Part shown: one piece after another, positions 22,043 to 29,968 of the stretch
Layout: each line of letters starts with the position of its first letter
Position numbering within the stretch: the stretch's first letter is position 1
Assembly (NCBI GenBank): GCA_034658635.1
Contig: JAYEFL010000288.1
Location: 1-29,968 of the forward strand
Length of the DNA: 29,968 nucleotides
Direction of reading: 5' to 3'
Source of the DNA: JABHCC01 sp034658635
Lineage (GTDB): Bacteria; Bacteroidota; Bacteroidia; Bacteroidales; UBA12481
Notes under the pieces: model-generated
Databases searched by the model: none
Told to the model about the DNA's origin: nothing
Seen by the model: the letters and a program-made list of their open reading frames with translations, nothing else
Program-made: the position numbers and the translations under genes

Positions 22043-24442
22043 CTAGTCTTTTCCAATAGTATTCTGAAATAATTTGAATATTCTCTTGTACTCATCTGTC
22101 CATGCATCCGGATCTGTAAAGCTGTGACTTTGAAGAGGATATACGGCTAGCTCCCAGTTGTCCTTGCCAAGATCTATTAATCTTTGAGATAATCTGACTA
22201 TGTCTTGAAAGTGAACATTATTATCGAGCATGGCATGGCACATCAGTAAGTTACCCTGGAGACCTTCTGCAAAATTGATAGGTGAACTCATGGCATAAGC
22301 AATGCTGTCATTAACAGGAGTGTTGAGGATATTTGCAGTATATCCATGGTTGTAATGAGCCCAGTCTGTTACAGAACGAAGAGCAGCGCCTGATGCAAAA
22401 ACATCTGCTTCATTGAACATCGCCATCAGGGTAATAAATCCACCATAAGATCCACCATATAATCCTATCCGATTGGCATCAATTCCATATTTCTGAACAA
22501 GGTATTTTGCTCCGTCAACCTGATCCGAGAGATCTTTCCCTCCCATCCAGCGATAAATCCCTGTTCTGCAATCACGACCGTATCCTGAACTTCCGCGATA
22601 GTCTATATCCAAAACCGTATATCCATTATCGGTCAGAATATTATGAAACATGTACTCATGGTAATATGTCGACCACCATTTATGTGCGTTTTGGAGATAT
22701 CCTGCTCCATGCACAAATATGATTGCGGCTTTGTTTTTCACACCTGGTGCCGGTTGGTAGATACGGGCATATACCTCGGCGCCATCTTCAGCCTGAAAGT
22801 TGATAAATTCAGGGATACGCCAGTTGTATGATTTGAATTCATCACTTCTTCCATCAGTAATCTGAATAGCATCTGCCCCGGGTTTGTTCGCCTGGAAATA
22901 CAGCTCTGGTGGTTGATTTGCAAAAGAGTAAGTTATGGCCAGGTATTTTTCATCAGGAGAAAGAGAAACGTTATTGCTGCCAGGCATACTGGTGATTTGC
23001 ACTCTGTTGCCTCCGTCAATTGGCATACGATAAAAATGTCTTTCACCCGGATGTACTTCGTTGGATGAGAAATACCAGAATTTCTTATTGGCCGAAAAAT
23101 AGGGACCATAGACTTCGAAATCTCCGGAAGTCAGTGCTTTCTTCTCGCCAGATTCAACATTTACGGTGTACAGATGACTGTAACCAGACTCCTCTGATTG
23201 AAACCATATTCTTTTTTGATCGGGCATCCATCCAACAGATCCTCCATAGCCTATTCCTGGTCCTGAAATCCAGGCTTCATCATGCTGATGATCAAGAACC
23301 ATAGTTTTTCCACCCGCTAAGTCCAGAAGGAAAATCCACCGATCTTTATTATCACGGGAACGGGCAGTCATAACACCAAATACTCCATCCTCAGACCAGT
23401 ATGGTCCGGAAAGATAAACCTCTTTTGGATTGTCATATTTGAGTTCTCTGCCAGGGTATTCTGCGTAGTATTCAGGTGCATCAAAAATCCCCGGCAGGCC
23501 AGAGAGATCAAGATAATAAACTGAATCAGATTTGAGATCTATGATTCCCATCTTCATTTCCCCGGGAAGATTTCCAACCTTGGATCTGGTATTCCGCATT
23601 TCTGTATACCCTGATTTAGTTACGTAATCCGGCATTTTAGTGCCTTTGGACTTAATTTCTGCCGACTTTGAAAGGGTAAAGGATACAAACTGATTATCAG
23701 GACTCAGTTTTGCGTTATAAACAGAATAGCCGTCTAAATAAAATGCTGCTGGTCCACCGCTTCTCCCTCGTCCCATTCCTGATGAGAAACCATACATTCC
23801 TGACGGATACCGACTTCTTGTCTTGCTGAGTTTAGAGAAAAGCTGCTTTTGCTGATCAACAAGCCATTGATCCTGTTCACTTATTTCCTCCTTTTCGGGG
23901 CGAACATTTTCAGAGCGATCCTTTTGGAAGTTTGTCAATTGTAATAGCTGTCCGGTTTTCCGGTCCCAGGTGAATAGATTCTGTGAAACAGTAAAAACAA
24001 TCTTTGCTTCATCAAAAGAAAACTGAGGAGATACTATGCGCTCTGTTGTGCTGTATATCAGCAAAGTATCTCCTTTTTTGAGGTCAATTAGTTCAATCCC
24101 ATGTCTTCCGTTGACCAATTTAAGTGTTTTGTTTCTGGAAAAAGTTCCTCTGTCAGGCCTTGACTGACTGATTACTTTCGCTTCAATTCTTTGTGGCGAA
24201 AGGTTTTTCGGACTAATCTGATAGGCTGAGTCTGTTTTAGCACCTCCGGTATTCCAATAGAAAAAGAGCTTGTTGCTGTCTTCAGACCATTGTATACTGC
24301 GGGGTGAGTGACCAATATAATTTTCAGCCATTATCTCTTTTATACTCAGGCTGGATTTGTTCTCAGTTTGAGATTTAGCATGCTGGCTTAATCCCAAAAT
24401 GAAGAGTACTGTCAATAAGTGAAAACGGAACGTGAGTGTCAT
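22043..24442 (-). CDS. Secreted S9-family serine peptidase (prolyl oligopeptidase-like)
   Basis: This 799-residue peptidase has a signal peptide (about 1-25, ending AKSQ). Residues about 40-530 form the beta-propeller that filters substrates, and the C-terminal alpha/beta-hydrolase domain holds the triad: Ser665 in GGSYGG, Asp740 in MLDNNVHFQD and His773 in LQSHSFTD. The propeller carries blade repeats such as SPDEKYLAITY and WSEDGVFGVMTA, and the hydrolase domain begins near PAPGVKNKAAIIFVHGAGY. It probably trims peptides in the periplasm or outside the cell. It is the first gene of the minus-strand run leading to TolC-like, tsaB, efp and a methyltransferase, and is divergent from the fucosidase. 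A low-complexity Gly/Ser stretch (GMYGFSSGMGRGRSGGPAAF) interrupts the propeller near residue 220. Confidence 0.93.
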   Translation of the reverse strand: MTLTFRFHLLTVLFILGLSQHAKSQTENKSSLSIKEIMAENYIGHSPRSIQWSEDSNKLFFYWNTGGAKTDSAYQISPKNLSPQRIEAKVISQSRPDRGTFSRNKTLKLVNGRHGIELIDLKKGDTLLIYSTTERIVSPQFSFDEAKIVFTVSQNLFTWDRKTGQLLQLTNFQKDRSENVRPEKEEISEQDQWLVDQQKQLFSKLSKTRSRYPSGMYGFSSGMGRGRSGGPAAFYLDGYSVYNAKLSPDNQFVSFTLSKSAEIKSKGTKMPDYVTKSGYTEMRNTRSKVGNLPGEMKMGIIDLKSDSVYYLDLSGLPGIFDAPEYYAEYPGRELKYDNPKEVYLSGPYWSEDGVFGVMTARSRDNKDRWIFLLDLAGGKTMVLDHQHDEAWISGPGIGYGGSVGWMPDQKRIWFQSEESGYSHLYTVNVESGEKKALTSGDFEVYGPYFSANKKFWYFSSNEVHPGERHFYRMPIDGGNRVQITSMPGSNNVSLSPDEKYLAITYSFANQPPELYFQANKPGADAIQITDGRSDEFKSYNWRIPEFINFQAEDGAEVYARIYQPAPGVKNKAAIIFVHGAGYLQNAHKWWSTYYHEYMFHNILTDNGYTVLDIDYRGSSGYGRDCRTGIYRWMGGKDLSDQVDGAKYLVQKYGIDANRIGLYGGSYGGFITLMAMFNEADVFASGAALRSVTDWAHYNHGYTANILNTPVNDSIAYAMSSPINFAEGLQGNLLMCHAMLDNNVHFQDIVRLSQRLIDLGKDNWELAVYPLQSHSFTDPDAWTDEYKRIFKLFQNTIGKD

Positions 24443-24532
24443 GAAATTATATTTTAGTAAACACCGAAGTTATGAAAATTAGGATGAGCTTCTTACCTTG
24501 GTGGACTGAGAATACTTAAAACCGAAAAGAAT

Positions 24533-25948
24533 ATGAAAAAACTGCTTTATCTGGTAGTTTTCTTTGCCTTGTCTTTGCAGACCTGGGGTCAGGAAATGAA
24601 TTCTGAATGGGATATAATTGATCAACGTAATGTTCCTGAGTGGTTTGCAGAAGCCAAGTTTGGGATATTCATTCATTGGGGAGTATATTCAGTGCCTGCT
24701 TACCGGGCTGTTTCGAATAAGCTATACGCATCTTATGCAGAATGGTATTATGCCAGAGTTATGTTTGATTCTGTTAATGGAGGTGCGTTATTTCATCAGA
24801 GTCACTATGGAAAGGACTTTGATTATCATGATTTTGCACACCAATTCAAGGCTGAGCTTTTCTCGCCGGACGAATGGGCTCGTATGTTTAAAAATTCCGG
24901 AGCAAAATATGTGGTTTTGACTTCAAAGCATCATGATGGTTTTTGTCTTTGGCCTGCAAGTCATACGGCAAAGAAAAACTGGAATTCTATGGATGTTGGC
25001 CCTCAAAGAGATCTCGTGGGTGATCTGACTGATGCTGTCAGGAATCAGGGACTGAAGATGGGACTATATTATTCTCTGATTGAATGGGAGTCATCCCCAA
25101 CAGGCAGACAATCAACTGGTTGGTGGCTTCCTGAGGAGGTCAATGAAAAATACCGTTTGCCTGAAGAGTTATATGTGCAAATGGCAAATCAACAGCTCCG
25201 TGAAATTGTTATGAAATATGAACCATCCCTTTTGTTTTCAGATGGAGGAGAATGGGACGGTTCAGCTGAATATTGGGGAACAAAAGTATTTTTAAACTGG
25301 TTGTATACCGAAAGCCCTGTGAAGAATGAAGTGGTGGTTAATGATCGTTGGTGTAAGGAATGTCCGGGAGAGCATGGTGATTATTATAGTAGTGAATATC
25401 AGGATGCTGCTGGTCTGGGGATGAGTCATCCATGGGAAGAAAGCCGGGGGATAGGTGGCTCTTATGGATTTAACAGAGCAGAAAATCTAAAGGATTATAA
25501 TACCAGTACACAACTAATTCATGAACTAATTGATATCGTTAGCAGAGGAGGAAATCTTTTGCTGAATGTGGGTCCAACCGCCGATGGACGAATTCCGGTT
25601 ATTATGCAGGAACGCCTGGCAGATATTGGCGACTGGCTTTCAATAAACGGAGAAGCTATCTATGGCAGCAATGTTTTTACTGCCGGTAGATCGGGAAATA
25701 AAATGGTACGTTTTACGCAAAAAGGAGATGCTGTTTTCGCGATATGTCTTGAGTGGCCAGGAAAGTATCTGACATTGGATGGCTTCTCAGAAATGAATAG
25801 TACCAGTGTTGAATTACTGGGAATAGAGGGAGACCTGATTTTTTCGAGCAATGAAAGCCGTATTCTGATTCAGACTCCTGAGCTTAATCCTGGAAATAAT
25901 CCCAGTTCTCATGCCTGGGTGTTTAAAATTACATTTGGACAACAGTAA
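24533..25948 (+). CDS. GH29 alpha-L-fucosidase
   Basis: This 471-residue enzyme has a signal peptide (about 1-20, ending TWGQ), so it is periplasmic or surface-exposed. It is a retaining hydrolase that removes alpha-L-fucose. The family features are visible: WFAEAKFGIFIHWGVYSVPA at the N-terminus, GAKYVVLTSKHHDGFCLWPA, and the nucleophile region EPSLLFSDGGEWD with Asp237. The GGNLLLNVGPTADGRIP segment marks the end of the barrel, and a C-terminal beta domain follows (about 355-471). The broad outline favours GH29 subfamily A-type enzymes; linkage specificity is not assignable. No T9SS tail is seen. It lies 35 nt before the NUDIX regulator gene, but that gene has its own promoter overlapping the fucosidase 3' end. 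Confidence 0.93.
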   Translation: MKKLLYLVVFFALSLQTWGQEMNSEWDIIDQRNVPEWFAEAKFGIFIHWGVYSVPAYRAVSNKLYASYAEWYYARVMFDSVNGGALFHQSHYGKDFDYHDFAHQFKAELFSPDEWARMFKNSGAKYVVLTSKHHDGFCLWPASHTAKKNWNSMDVGPQRDLVGDLTDAVRNQGLKMGLYYSLIEWESSPTGRQSTGWWLPEEVNEKYRLPEELYVQMANQQLREIVMKYEPSLLFSDGGEWDGSAEYWGTKVFLNWLYTESPVKNEVVVNDRWCKECPGEHGDYYSSEYQDAAGLGMSHPWEESRGIGGSYGFNRAENLKDYNTSTQLIHELIDIVSRGGNLLLNVGPTADGRIPVIMQERLADIGDWLSINGEAIYGSNVFTAGRSGNKMVRFTQKGDAVFAICLEWPGKYLTLDGFSEMNSTSVELLGIEGDLIFSSNESRILIQTPELNPGNNPSSHAWVFKITFGQQ

Positions 25949-25970
25949 AGAAGAGTGTAAATTTGACACT
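25934..25970 (+). promoter_or_regulatory. Promoter and operator-like palindrome of the NUDIX-araD-GH127 operon
   Basis: TTTG (25934-25937), a 20-bp spacer and TAAATTTG (25958-25965) form a full Bacteroidota promoter, whose first part overlaps the end of the fucosidase gene. Over the -7 box lies the palindrome AGTGT (25954-25958) - aaatttg - ACACT (25966-25970). A factor bound here would block transcription start. The adjacent NUDIX protein is the natural candidate regulator; this is inference, as I cannot verify a known AraR motif from memory. Confidence 0.7.
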
Positions 25971-25983
25971 TAAACTGAAATCT

Positions 25984-26679
25984 ATGCATCAGTATTACCA
26001 GAAGGAAGACAGCCAATTAGTTGCGGTTGACTGTATTATTTTTGGCTTTGACAAGGGCTTGTTGAGGCTTTTATTGCTTAAAAGAAACCTTGAACCCGGA
26101 TCAGGAACATGGTCTTTGGCCGGGGGATTTCTCAAGCGTAAGGAAAGTCTCATTGAAGCTGCCAGCCGTGTATTATGTAATCTGACTGGTTTAAAGAATG
26201 TTTTCCTGCAGCAGTTATACACTTATGGAGATCCTGGAAGAGATCCGGGTGGGCGTGTGGTTTCAGTTGTTTACTTTGCCCTGTTAAAGGTTGAGGATTA
26301 TAACAAGGATTTGCTAATTGAAAATGGTGCACATTGGCGACCCATCGAGAATGTGCCTGAATTGCTTTTTGACCATGGAGAAATGGTTGAAAAGGCATTG
26401 TACAGACTCAGGCTCGTGGCAAAAAGCCAGCCTATAGGTTTTGAACTCCTTCCGACAAAATTCACTTTACCCCAGCTTCAAAGTCTGTATGAAGCCATCT
26501 ACCAAAAAGAACTTGACAAACGGAATTTTCGAAAGAAAATATTGTCTATGGGTTTGTTGGATAAACTGAATGAAAAGGATAAAACTTCATCGAAGAAAGG
26601 AGCCTTTCTCTATATGTTCAACCAACAAAAATATGAAGAATTGCTAGCTAAAGGTTTTTATTTCAGTTTAGACATTTAA
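25984..26679 (+). CDS. NUDIX-type sugar-responsive regulator (AraR/NrtR-like), catalytically degenerate
   Basis: The 231-residue product combines an N-terminal NUDIX fold (about 1-145) with a C-terminal winged-helix-like region (about 150-231, including LLPTKFTLPQLQSLYEAIYQ and FRKKILSMGLLDKL). The NUDIX box begins properly (G48 x5 E54 x7 R62) but the metal-binding glutamates of the R-E-U-x-E-E-x-G-U part are replaced: R62-V-L-C-N-L-T-G-L70. Hydrolysis is therefore unlikely. This is how the NrtR-type AraR regulators of Bacteroidota look: the domain binds a sugar instead of cleaving NDP compounds. The gene is immediately upstream of araD (14 nt), matching known AraR-araD neighbourhoods. An in-frame ATG at 25963 overlaps the -7 box, so 25984 is preferred. 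Confidence 0.88.
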   Translation: MHQYYQKEDSQLVAVDCIIFGFDKGLLRLLLLKRNLEPGSGTWSLAGGFLKRKESLIEAASRVLCNLTGLKNVFLQQLYTYGDPGRDPGGRVVSVVYFALLKVEDYNKDLLIENGAHWRPIENVPELLFDHGEMVEKALYRLRLVAKSQPIGFELLPTKFTLPQLQSLYEAIYQKELDKRNFRKKILSMGLLDKLNEKDKTSSKKGAFLYMFNQQKYEELLAKGFYFSLDI

Positions 26680-26693
26680 AAGGAAATACAGAC

Positions 26694-27371
26694 ATGATAA
26701 AAGCAGATGTTTTCAAGGCAAACCTTGATCTGGTGAATGAAGGTCTGGTAAAACTTACCTGGGGAAATGCCAGTGCGCTTGATCGGAGAAATGGCATCCT
26801 TTATATCAAGCCCAGTGGTGTGGATTATTCAGTAATGACTGTTAATGATATGGTGGAAGTTGATCTGGAAACCGGCAAGTCATCTGGTCAGTTCAATCCA
26901 TCGTCTGATACAGCCATCCATCTGCATTTGTACCGTGAATTCCCTGAGATTGGGGGTATCGTTCATACTCATTCCTCCTGGGCTACCTCCTGGGCTCAGG
27001 CCTGTCGTGAAATCCCCTGCCTGGGTACTACTCATGCAGATCTTTTTTATGCTTCGGTACCTGTCACCAGAGTTCTGACAAAGGAAGAAATAGAAGGCGA
27101 TTACGAAGAGAATACCGGAAAACTTATTGCCGAATATTTTCAGGGTGCTAACTATCTGAAACAGCCTGGAATCCTGGTTGCAGAACACGGGCCTTTTTGC
27201 TGGGGCAAAACGGTTCAGGAAGCAGTAATGCATGCCATTGCGTTAGAGGAAATTGCAAAAATAGCCTTCCACACAATCATGCTGGGAAAAGAGAGGCCGA
27301 TTCAACAGGTTTTGCTAGACAAACATTATAAACGGAAACATGGTTCAGGTGCATATTATGGTCAACAATAA
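26694..27371 (+). CDS. araD: L-ribulose-5-phosphate 4-epimerase
   Basis: This 225-residue class II aldolase/epimerase converts L-ribulose-5-phosphate to D-xylulose-5-phosphate, the last dedicated step of L-arabinose use. The metal ligands are seen as His91-x-His93 in VHTHSSW, with a third His in ILVAEHGPF. The phosphate-binding block TWGNASALDR and the PSGVDY segment are at the N-terminus, and SSDTAIHLHLY carries the family's acidic residue. Length is normal. It sits 14 nt after the NUDIX regulator and 12 nt before the GH127 enzyme, forming one operon; araA and araB are not in the window and probably lie to the right or elsewhere. L-fuculose-phosphate or related epimerases are less likely given the neighbourhood. 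Confidence 0.92.
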   Translation: MIKADVFKANLDLVNEGLVKLTWGNASALDRRNGILYIKPSGVDYSVMTVNDMVEVDLETGKSSGQFNPSSDTAIHLHLYREFPEIGGIVHTHSSWATSWAQACREIPCLGTTHADLFYASVPVTRVLTKEEIEGDYEENTGKLIAEYFQGANYLKQPGILVAEHGPFCWGKTVQEAVMHAIALEEIAKIAFHTIMLGKERPIQQVLLDKHYKRKHGSGAYYGQQ

Positions 27372-27383
27372 AATAATTGTAAA

Positions 27384-29351
27384 ATGAAAAAATTGAAGTT
27401 CTATTTTTTTCTGCCTTTTCTGGCAGGAGTATTTTCTGCTTGTCAGACAGAGAAGGTAGTTGAAGGCGATTATCCGATTCAGCCAGTGGCCTTTAATCAG
27501 GTGGATCTTAATGATGATTTTTGGGCTCCAAGAATTCGATTAAATCATACACTTACTATACCCTATGCATTTGATCAGAGTGAGCAAACAGGAAGAATCA
27601 AGAATTTTGAAATTGCAGCAGGGTGGGAAGAAGGTTCTTTCTGCTCCATTTATCCTTTTGATGATTCTGATGTGTTTAAAATCATGGAGGGAGCATCCTA
27701 TTCCTTACAAATGATCCCCGATCCGGAACTCGAGAAATACCTTGATGAGCTGATTGAAAAGGTTGGCGCTGCTCAGGAAGAGGATGGCTATTTGTATACT
27801 AACCGTACCATAATGGGTGACAGTGCACATGAATGGGCAGGCAGTCGGCGATGGGAACTGACTCATATCCTGAGTCATGAACTATATAATCTTGGACATA
27901 TGTACGAGGCAGGAGTTGCACACTACCTGGCTACGGGCAAAACGAGTTTCCTGGATATATGTACAAAAAGTGCTGATTTGCTGGTAAGAGACTTTGGTTG
28001 GGATAAGGAAGAAAACTATCCCGGTCATCAGGAGGTTGAAATGGGTTTGGCAAAGCTATATCGTGTAACTAAAAAGCCAGAGTACCTTGAGCTTGCCAAA
28101 TTCTTTCTGGATGTGCGTGGTGGTGGAGATGAGTATTCACAATCTCATAAAAAGGTTACTGAGCAGAATGAGGCTGTCGGACATGCGGTGCGTGCCAACT
28201 ACATGTATACAGGAATGGCAGATGTTGCAGCATTAACAGGTGATCAGGAATACATTGATGCTATCGGCAGGATTTGGGGAAATGTGGTGACCAAGAAATT
28301 ATACATTACAGGCGGTGTTGGTGCTCTTGGTCATGGTGAAGCCTATGGCGACAATTATGAGCTTCCTAATATGAGTGCCTATTGCGAAACCTGTGCAGCC
28401 ATTGCTAATGTATTCTGGAATCATCGTATGTTCCTGATGCATGGAGAGGCTAAATATTTGAATGTTCTTGAGCGTAGTTTGTATAATGGAGTGTTAAGTG
28501 GTCTGGGACTTAGTGGTGATCGATTTTTCTATCCTAATCCATTGAAATCCAATGGGCAACATGAAAGAAGCCCTTGGTTTGGCTGTGCCTGTTGTCCAAG
28601 TAATCTAACCCGGTTTTTGCCTTCTATTCCCGGATATATGTACGCAATAAAGGGCAATAAATTGTTTATGAATCTCTATGCAGAAAGTTCAACTTCGGTT
28701 GATATAGCTGGTAATCAGATAGGAATCAAACAGGAAACCAATTATCCATGGGAAGGCCAGGTCAAAGTTCATGTGGATCCTGATAGTCCGACAAAAATGA
28801 GTCTTATGTTCAGAATCCCCGGATGGACAGGTGATGAGGTTGTTCCAAGTGACCTCTATACTTATCTTGACCAGCCTTCTACAGCCGTTAAGATTTTTGT
28901 CAACGGGAAAGAATCCAAAATAGAATTAGTAAAAGGTTTTGCCCAGGTGAACAGAAAATGGAAGGCCGGTGATGAAGTTGTTCTGGAGTTCCCCATGGAT
29001 GTTAAGCGGGTGAGAGCTAATGAATTGGTTGAGGCTGATCGTGGCCAGGTTTCTATTGAGCGCGGACCATTGGTTTATTGTCTTGAGTGGCCTGATCAGA
29101 AAGAGCAAAAAGTTCTTCATATGGCACTGAGCGAAAATCCTGATTTCACTTATACATTTAATCCTGATTTGTTGAATGGAGTTGGAGTTATCAAAGCGAA
29201 TGGATATTCATTAAGGGCTACCCTGGATGGAAATGTGGATAAAACCAGTACAGAGCTTGTAGCCATACCATATTACAGCTGGGCAAATCGTGGTCGGGGA
29301 GAGATGACTGTCTGGATTCCGGAAGAATATTCTACAGGTAGCCAGGAATAG
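27384..29351 (+). CDS. GH127-type beta-L-arabinofuranosidase lipoprotein
   Basis: This 655-residue enzyme has a signal peptide and lipobox FSAC (Cys20). The (alpha/alpha)6-type domain spans about 35-440 and beta-rich domains follow. The unusual zinc-thiolate active site of GH127 is visible: Glu335-x-Cys337 in YCETCAAI and Cys403-Cys404 in WFGCACCPSN, aligning with the E-x-C and C-C ligands of Bifidobacterium HypBA1, in which the first Cys of the pair is the nucleophile. Conserved blocks NDDFWAPR, EDGYLYTNR and ITGGVGALGHGEAYG support the family. It releases L-arabinose from beta-L-arabinofuranosides. GH146 is a close relative and cannot be excluded. Operon position after araD and the NUDIX regulator fits L-arabinose utilisation. 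Confidence 0.93.
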   Translation: MKKLKFYFFLPFLAGVFSACQTEKVVEGDYPIQPVAFNQVDLNDDFWAPRIRLNHTLTIPYAFDQSEQTGRIKNFEIAAGWEEGSFCSIYPFDDSDVFKIMEGASYSLQMIPDPELEKYLDELIEKVGAAQEEDGYLYTNRTIMGDSAHEWAGSRRWELTHILSHELYNLGHMYEAGVAHYLATGKTSFLDICTKSADLLVRDFGWDKEENYPGHQEVEMGLAKLYRVTKKPEYLELAKFFLDVRGGGDEYSQSHKKVTEQNEAVGHAVRANYMYTGMADVAALTGDQEYIDAIGRIWGNVVTKKLYITGGVGALGHGEAYGDNYELPNMSAYCETCAAIANVFWNHRMFLMHGEAKYLNVLERSLYNGVLSGLGLSGDRFFYPNPLKSNGQHERSPWFGCACCPSNLTRFLPSIPGYMYAIKGNKLFMNLYAESSTSVDIAGNQIGIKQETNYPWEGQVKVHVDPDSPTKMSLMFRIPGWTGDEVVPSDLYTYLDQPSTAVKIFVNGKESKIELVKGFAQVNRKWKAGDEVVLEFPMDVKRVRANELVEADRGQVSIERGPLVYCLEWPDQKEQKVLHMALSENPDFTYTFNPDLLNGVGVIKANGYSLRATLDGNVDKTSTELVAIPYYSWANRGRGEMTVWIPEEYSTGSQE

Positions 29352-29439
29352 ATTGCTGATTGAAATGTATCTTTTTATACTGTAAATGCGTTAAAGTCTT
29401 GCGTAGATGGGAGTTTTTTGCAAATAAGTGAGTTGCATT

Positions 29440-29470
29440 TTTGGATAGTTCAGATCAGTTTATAACTTTA
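29440..29470 (+). promoter_or_regulatory. Promoter of the secreted protein gene at 29537
   Basis: TTTG (29440-29443), a 19-bp spacer and TAACTTTA (29463-29470) fit the Bacteroidota consensus with one mismatch in the -7 box. The leader to the ATG is about 60 nt. Confidence 0.6.
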
Positions 29471-29498
29471 CCACTCCTGTTTTCGGGATGGTGATGTC

Positions 29499-29528
29499 TA
29501 TAATTTAATCTATTATATAATTTAATCT
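29499..29528 (+). repeat. 13-bp direct repeat in the leader of the 29537 gene
   Basis: TATAATTTAATCT occurs at 29499-29511 and again at 29516-29528, with a 17-bp period, directly before the start codon. It may be a regulatory or A/T-rich unstructured translation-enhancing element. No function is established. Confidence 0.6.
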
Positions 29529-29536
29529 GTTTGCGT

Positions 29537-29968
29537 ATGAAAAAATTTACTCTTCTGCTTGCTTTTCTGGGATTGATGGTATTCTCATCAAATGCCCAGA
29601 CTAATTCCCTTAAAGGGAATGGTGAAGTGTTTTATAGCACTACTTTTGACTGGGGAAATCCTGACGATGAAAAAGGATGGACAGCCCCTGAAGGATTCTA
29701 CTTTGAAGACCGTGTTGACAACGGTTATAACTGGCATTGGTGGCCCTATGACAGTTTGGTTGCAGAGTGGACAAAGGAGCCTCCATTCGAGTCAACTACT
29801 CATGACGACGGATACCTTTGCTTGTTCGCTAACCTGTATAACAACTATCTGGACCCGAGAATCGGATTAGATAATTCTGTTGTATTTCCGACACTGGATT
29901 GTAGCGCACATAGTTCTGTAGTGATTCGTTTTGAAACCAGTTTCATGAATTACTCAGCAGGTGTTCAG
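29537..29968 (+). CDS. Secreted protein of unknown function, 3' end beyond window
   Basis: The frame from ATG 29537 is open to the last base (144 codons). The product starts with a Sec signal peptide (MKKFTLLLAFLGLMVFSSNA, then Q). The mature part shows beta-strand-like, aromatic-rich sequence (GEVFYSTTFDWGNPDDEKGW, then NGYNWHWWPYDSLVAEW, and DDGYLCLFANLYNNYLDPRI) ending in the region VVIRFETSFMNYSAGVQ. It resembles the start of large surface or T9SS-exported proteins of Bacteroidota with a jelly-roll-type first domain, but the C-terminus is not visible, so no family is assigned. It has its own promoter and a direct repeat in its leader, separate from the arabinose operon. Confidence 0.8.
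   Translation, partial: MKKFTLLLAFLGLMVFSSNAQTNSLKGNGEVFYSTTFDWGNPDDEKGWTAPEGFYFEDRVDNGYNWHWWPYDSLVAEWTKEPPFESTTHDDGYLCLFANLYNNYLDPRIGLDNSVVFPTLDCSAHSSVVIRFETSFMNYSAGVQ

Noticed and set aside
29592..29870. 92-residue plus-strand frame
   Set aside because: It overlaps, in another frame, the signal-peptide gene at 29537, which runs open to the window edge and is clearly the coding frame.

Overview
The window looks like a chromosomal segment of a Bacteroidota bacterium, probably a free-living, polysaccharide-degrading, possibly marine member; genus is not resolvable from sequence alone. Supporting signs are Bacteroidota promoters (TTTG, 19-20 bp spacer, TAnnTTTG) at several loci, a C-terminal type IX secretion (T9SS) sorting domain, a GH3-type acyl-adenylate protein, glycan-degrading lipoproteins and sulfatase, and a gene order of small housekeeping operons. 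Layout: 18-545 is an HD-domain hydrolase, convergent with a double-Cache lipoprotein (600-1559, minus). A tRNA-Asn(GTT) with promoter and terminator follows (1665-1815). Bases 1816-4470 form a decayed accessory zone: a GIY-YIG endonuclease remnant, an intact two-gene GNAT-like/HTH module behind a palindromic operator (2037-3106), an unidentified minus-strand coding fragment, an orphan signal peptide, and a broken Gfo/Idh/MocA oxidoreductase. From 4367 to 9200, four intergenic stretches carry variants of the same elements: arrays of GCGTCAC repeated every 11 bp and/or a GGCCG hairpin containing cccctac. They separate a DUF3857-like secreted protein (4471-6564), a lipoprotein sulfatase (6620-8077, minus), a T9SS cargo gene that has lost its signal peptide (8172-9083) and a kinase/glycosidase pair (PfkB-type kinase plus GH63/GH37-like lipoprotein, 9216-11535). 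Housekeeping block: a minus-strand operon GH3 enzyme - secreted beta-strand protein - deoxynucleoside kinase (14315 down to 11507); a plus-strand run cvpA-like, tyrS, Wzz-like, Wzy/O-antigen-ligase-like (14389-18609); and a minus-strand run S9 peptidase - TolC-like - tsaB - efp - methyltransferase (24442 down to 18606), with efp having its own promoter. The right end is a sugar catabolic locus: a GH29 fucosidase (24533-25948), then an operon with its own promoter and operator-like palindrome encoding a catalytically dead NUDIX regulator (AraR/NrtR-like), AraD (L-ribulose-5-phosphate 4-epimerase) and a GH127-type beta-L-arabinofuranosidase. The logical reading is that extracytoplasmic arabinofuranoside and fucoside cleavage releases sugars, L-arabinose is processed through L-ribulose-5-phosphate, and the NUDIX protein senses the pathway. 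A new secreted protein gene begins at 29537 and runs off the window. The signals most worth follow-up are the 11-bp-period GCGTCAC arrays, the GNAT-like/HTH pair with its operator, and the NUDIX regulator with a palindrome over its own promoter.
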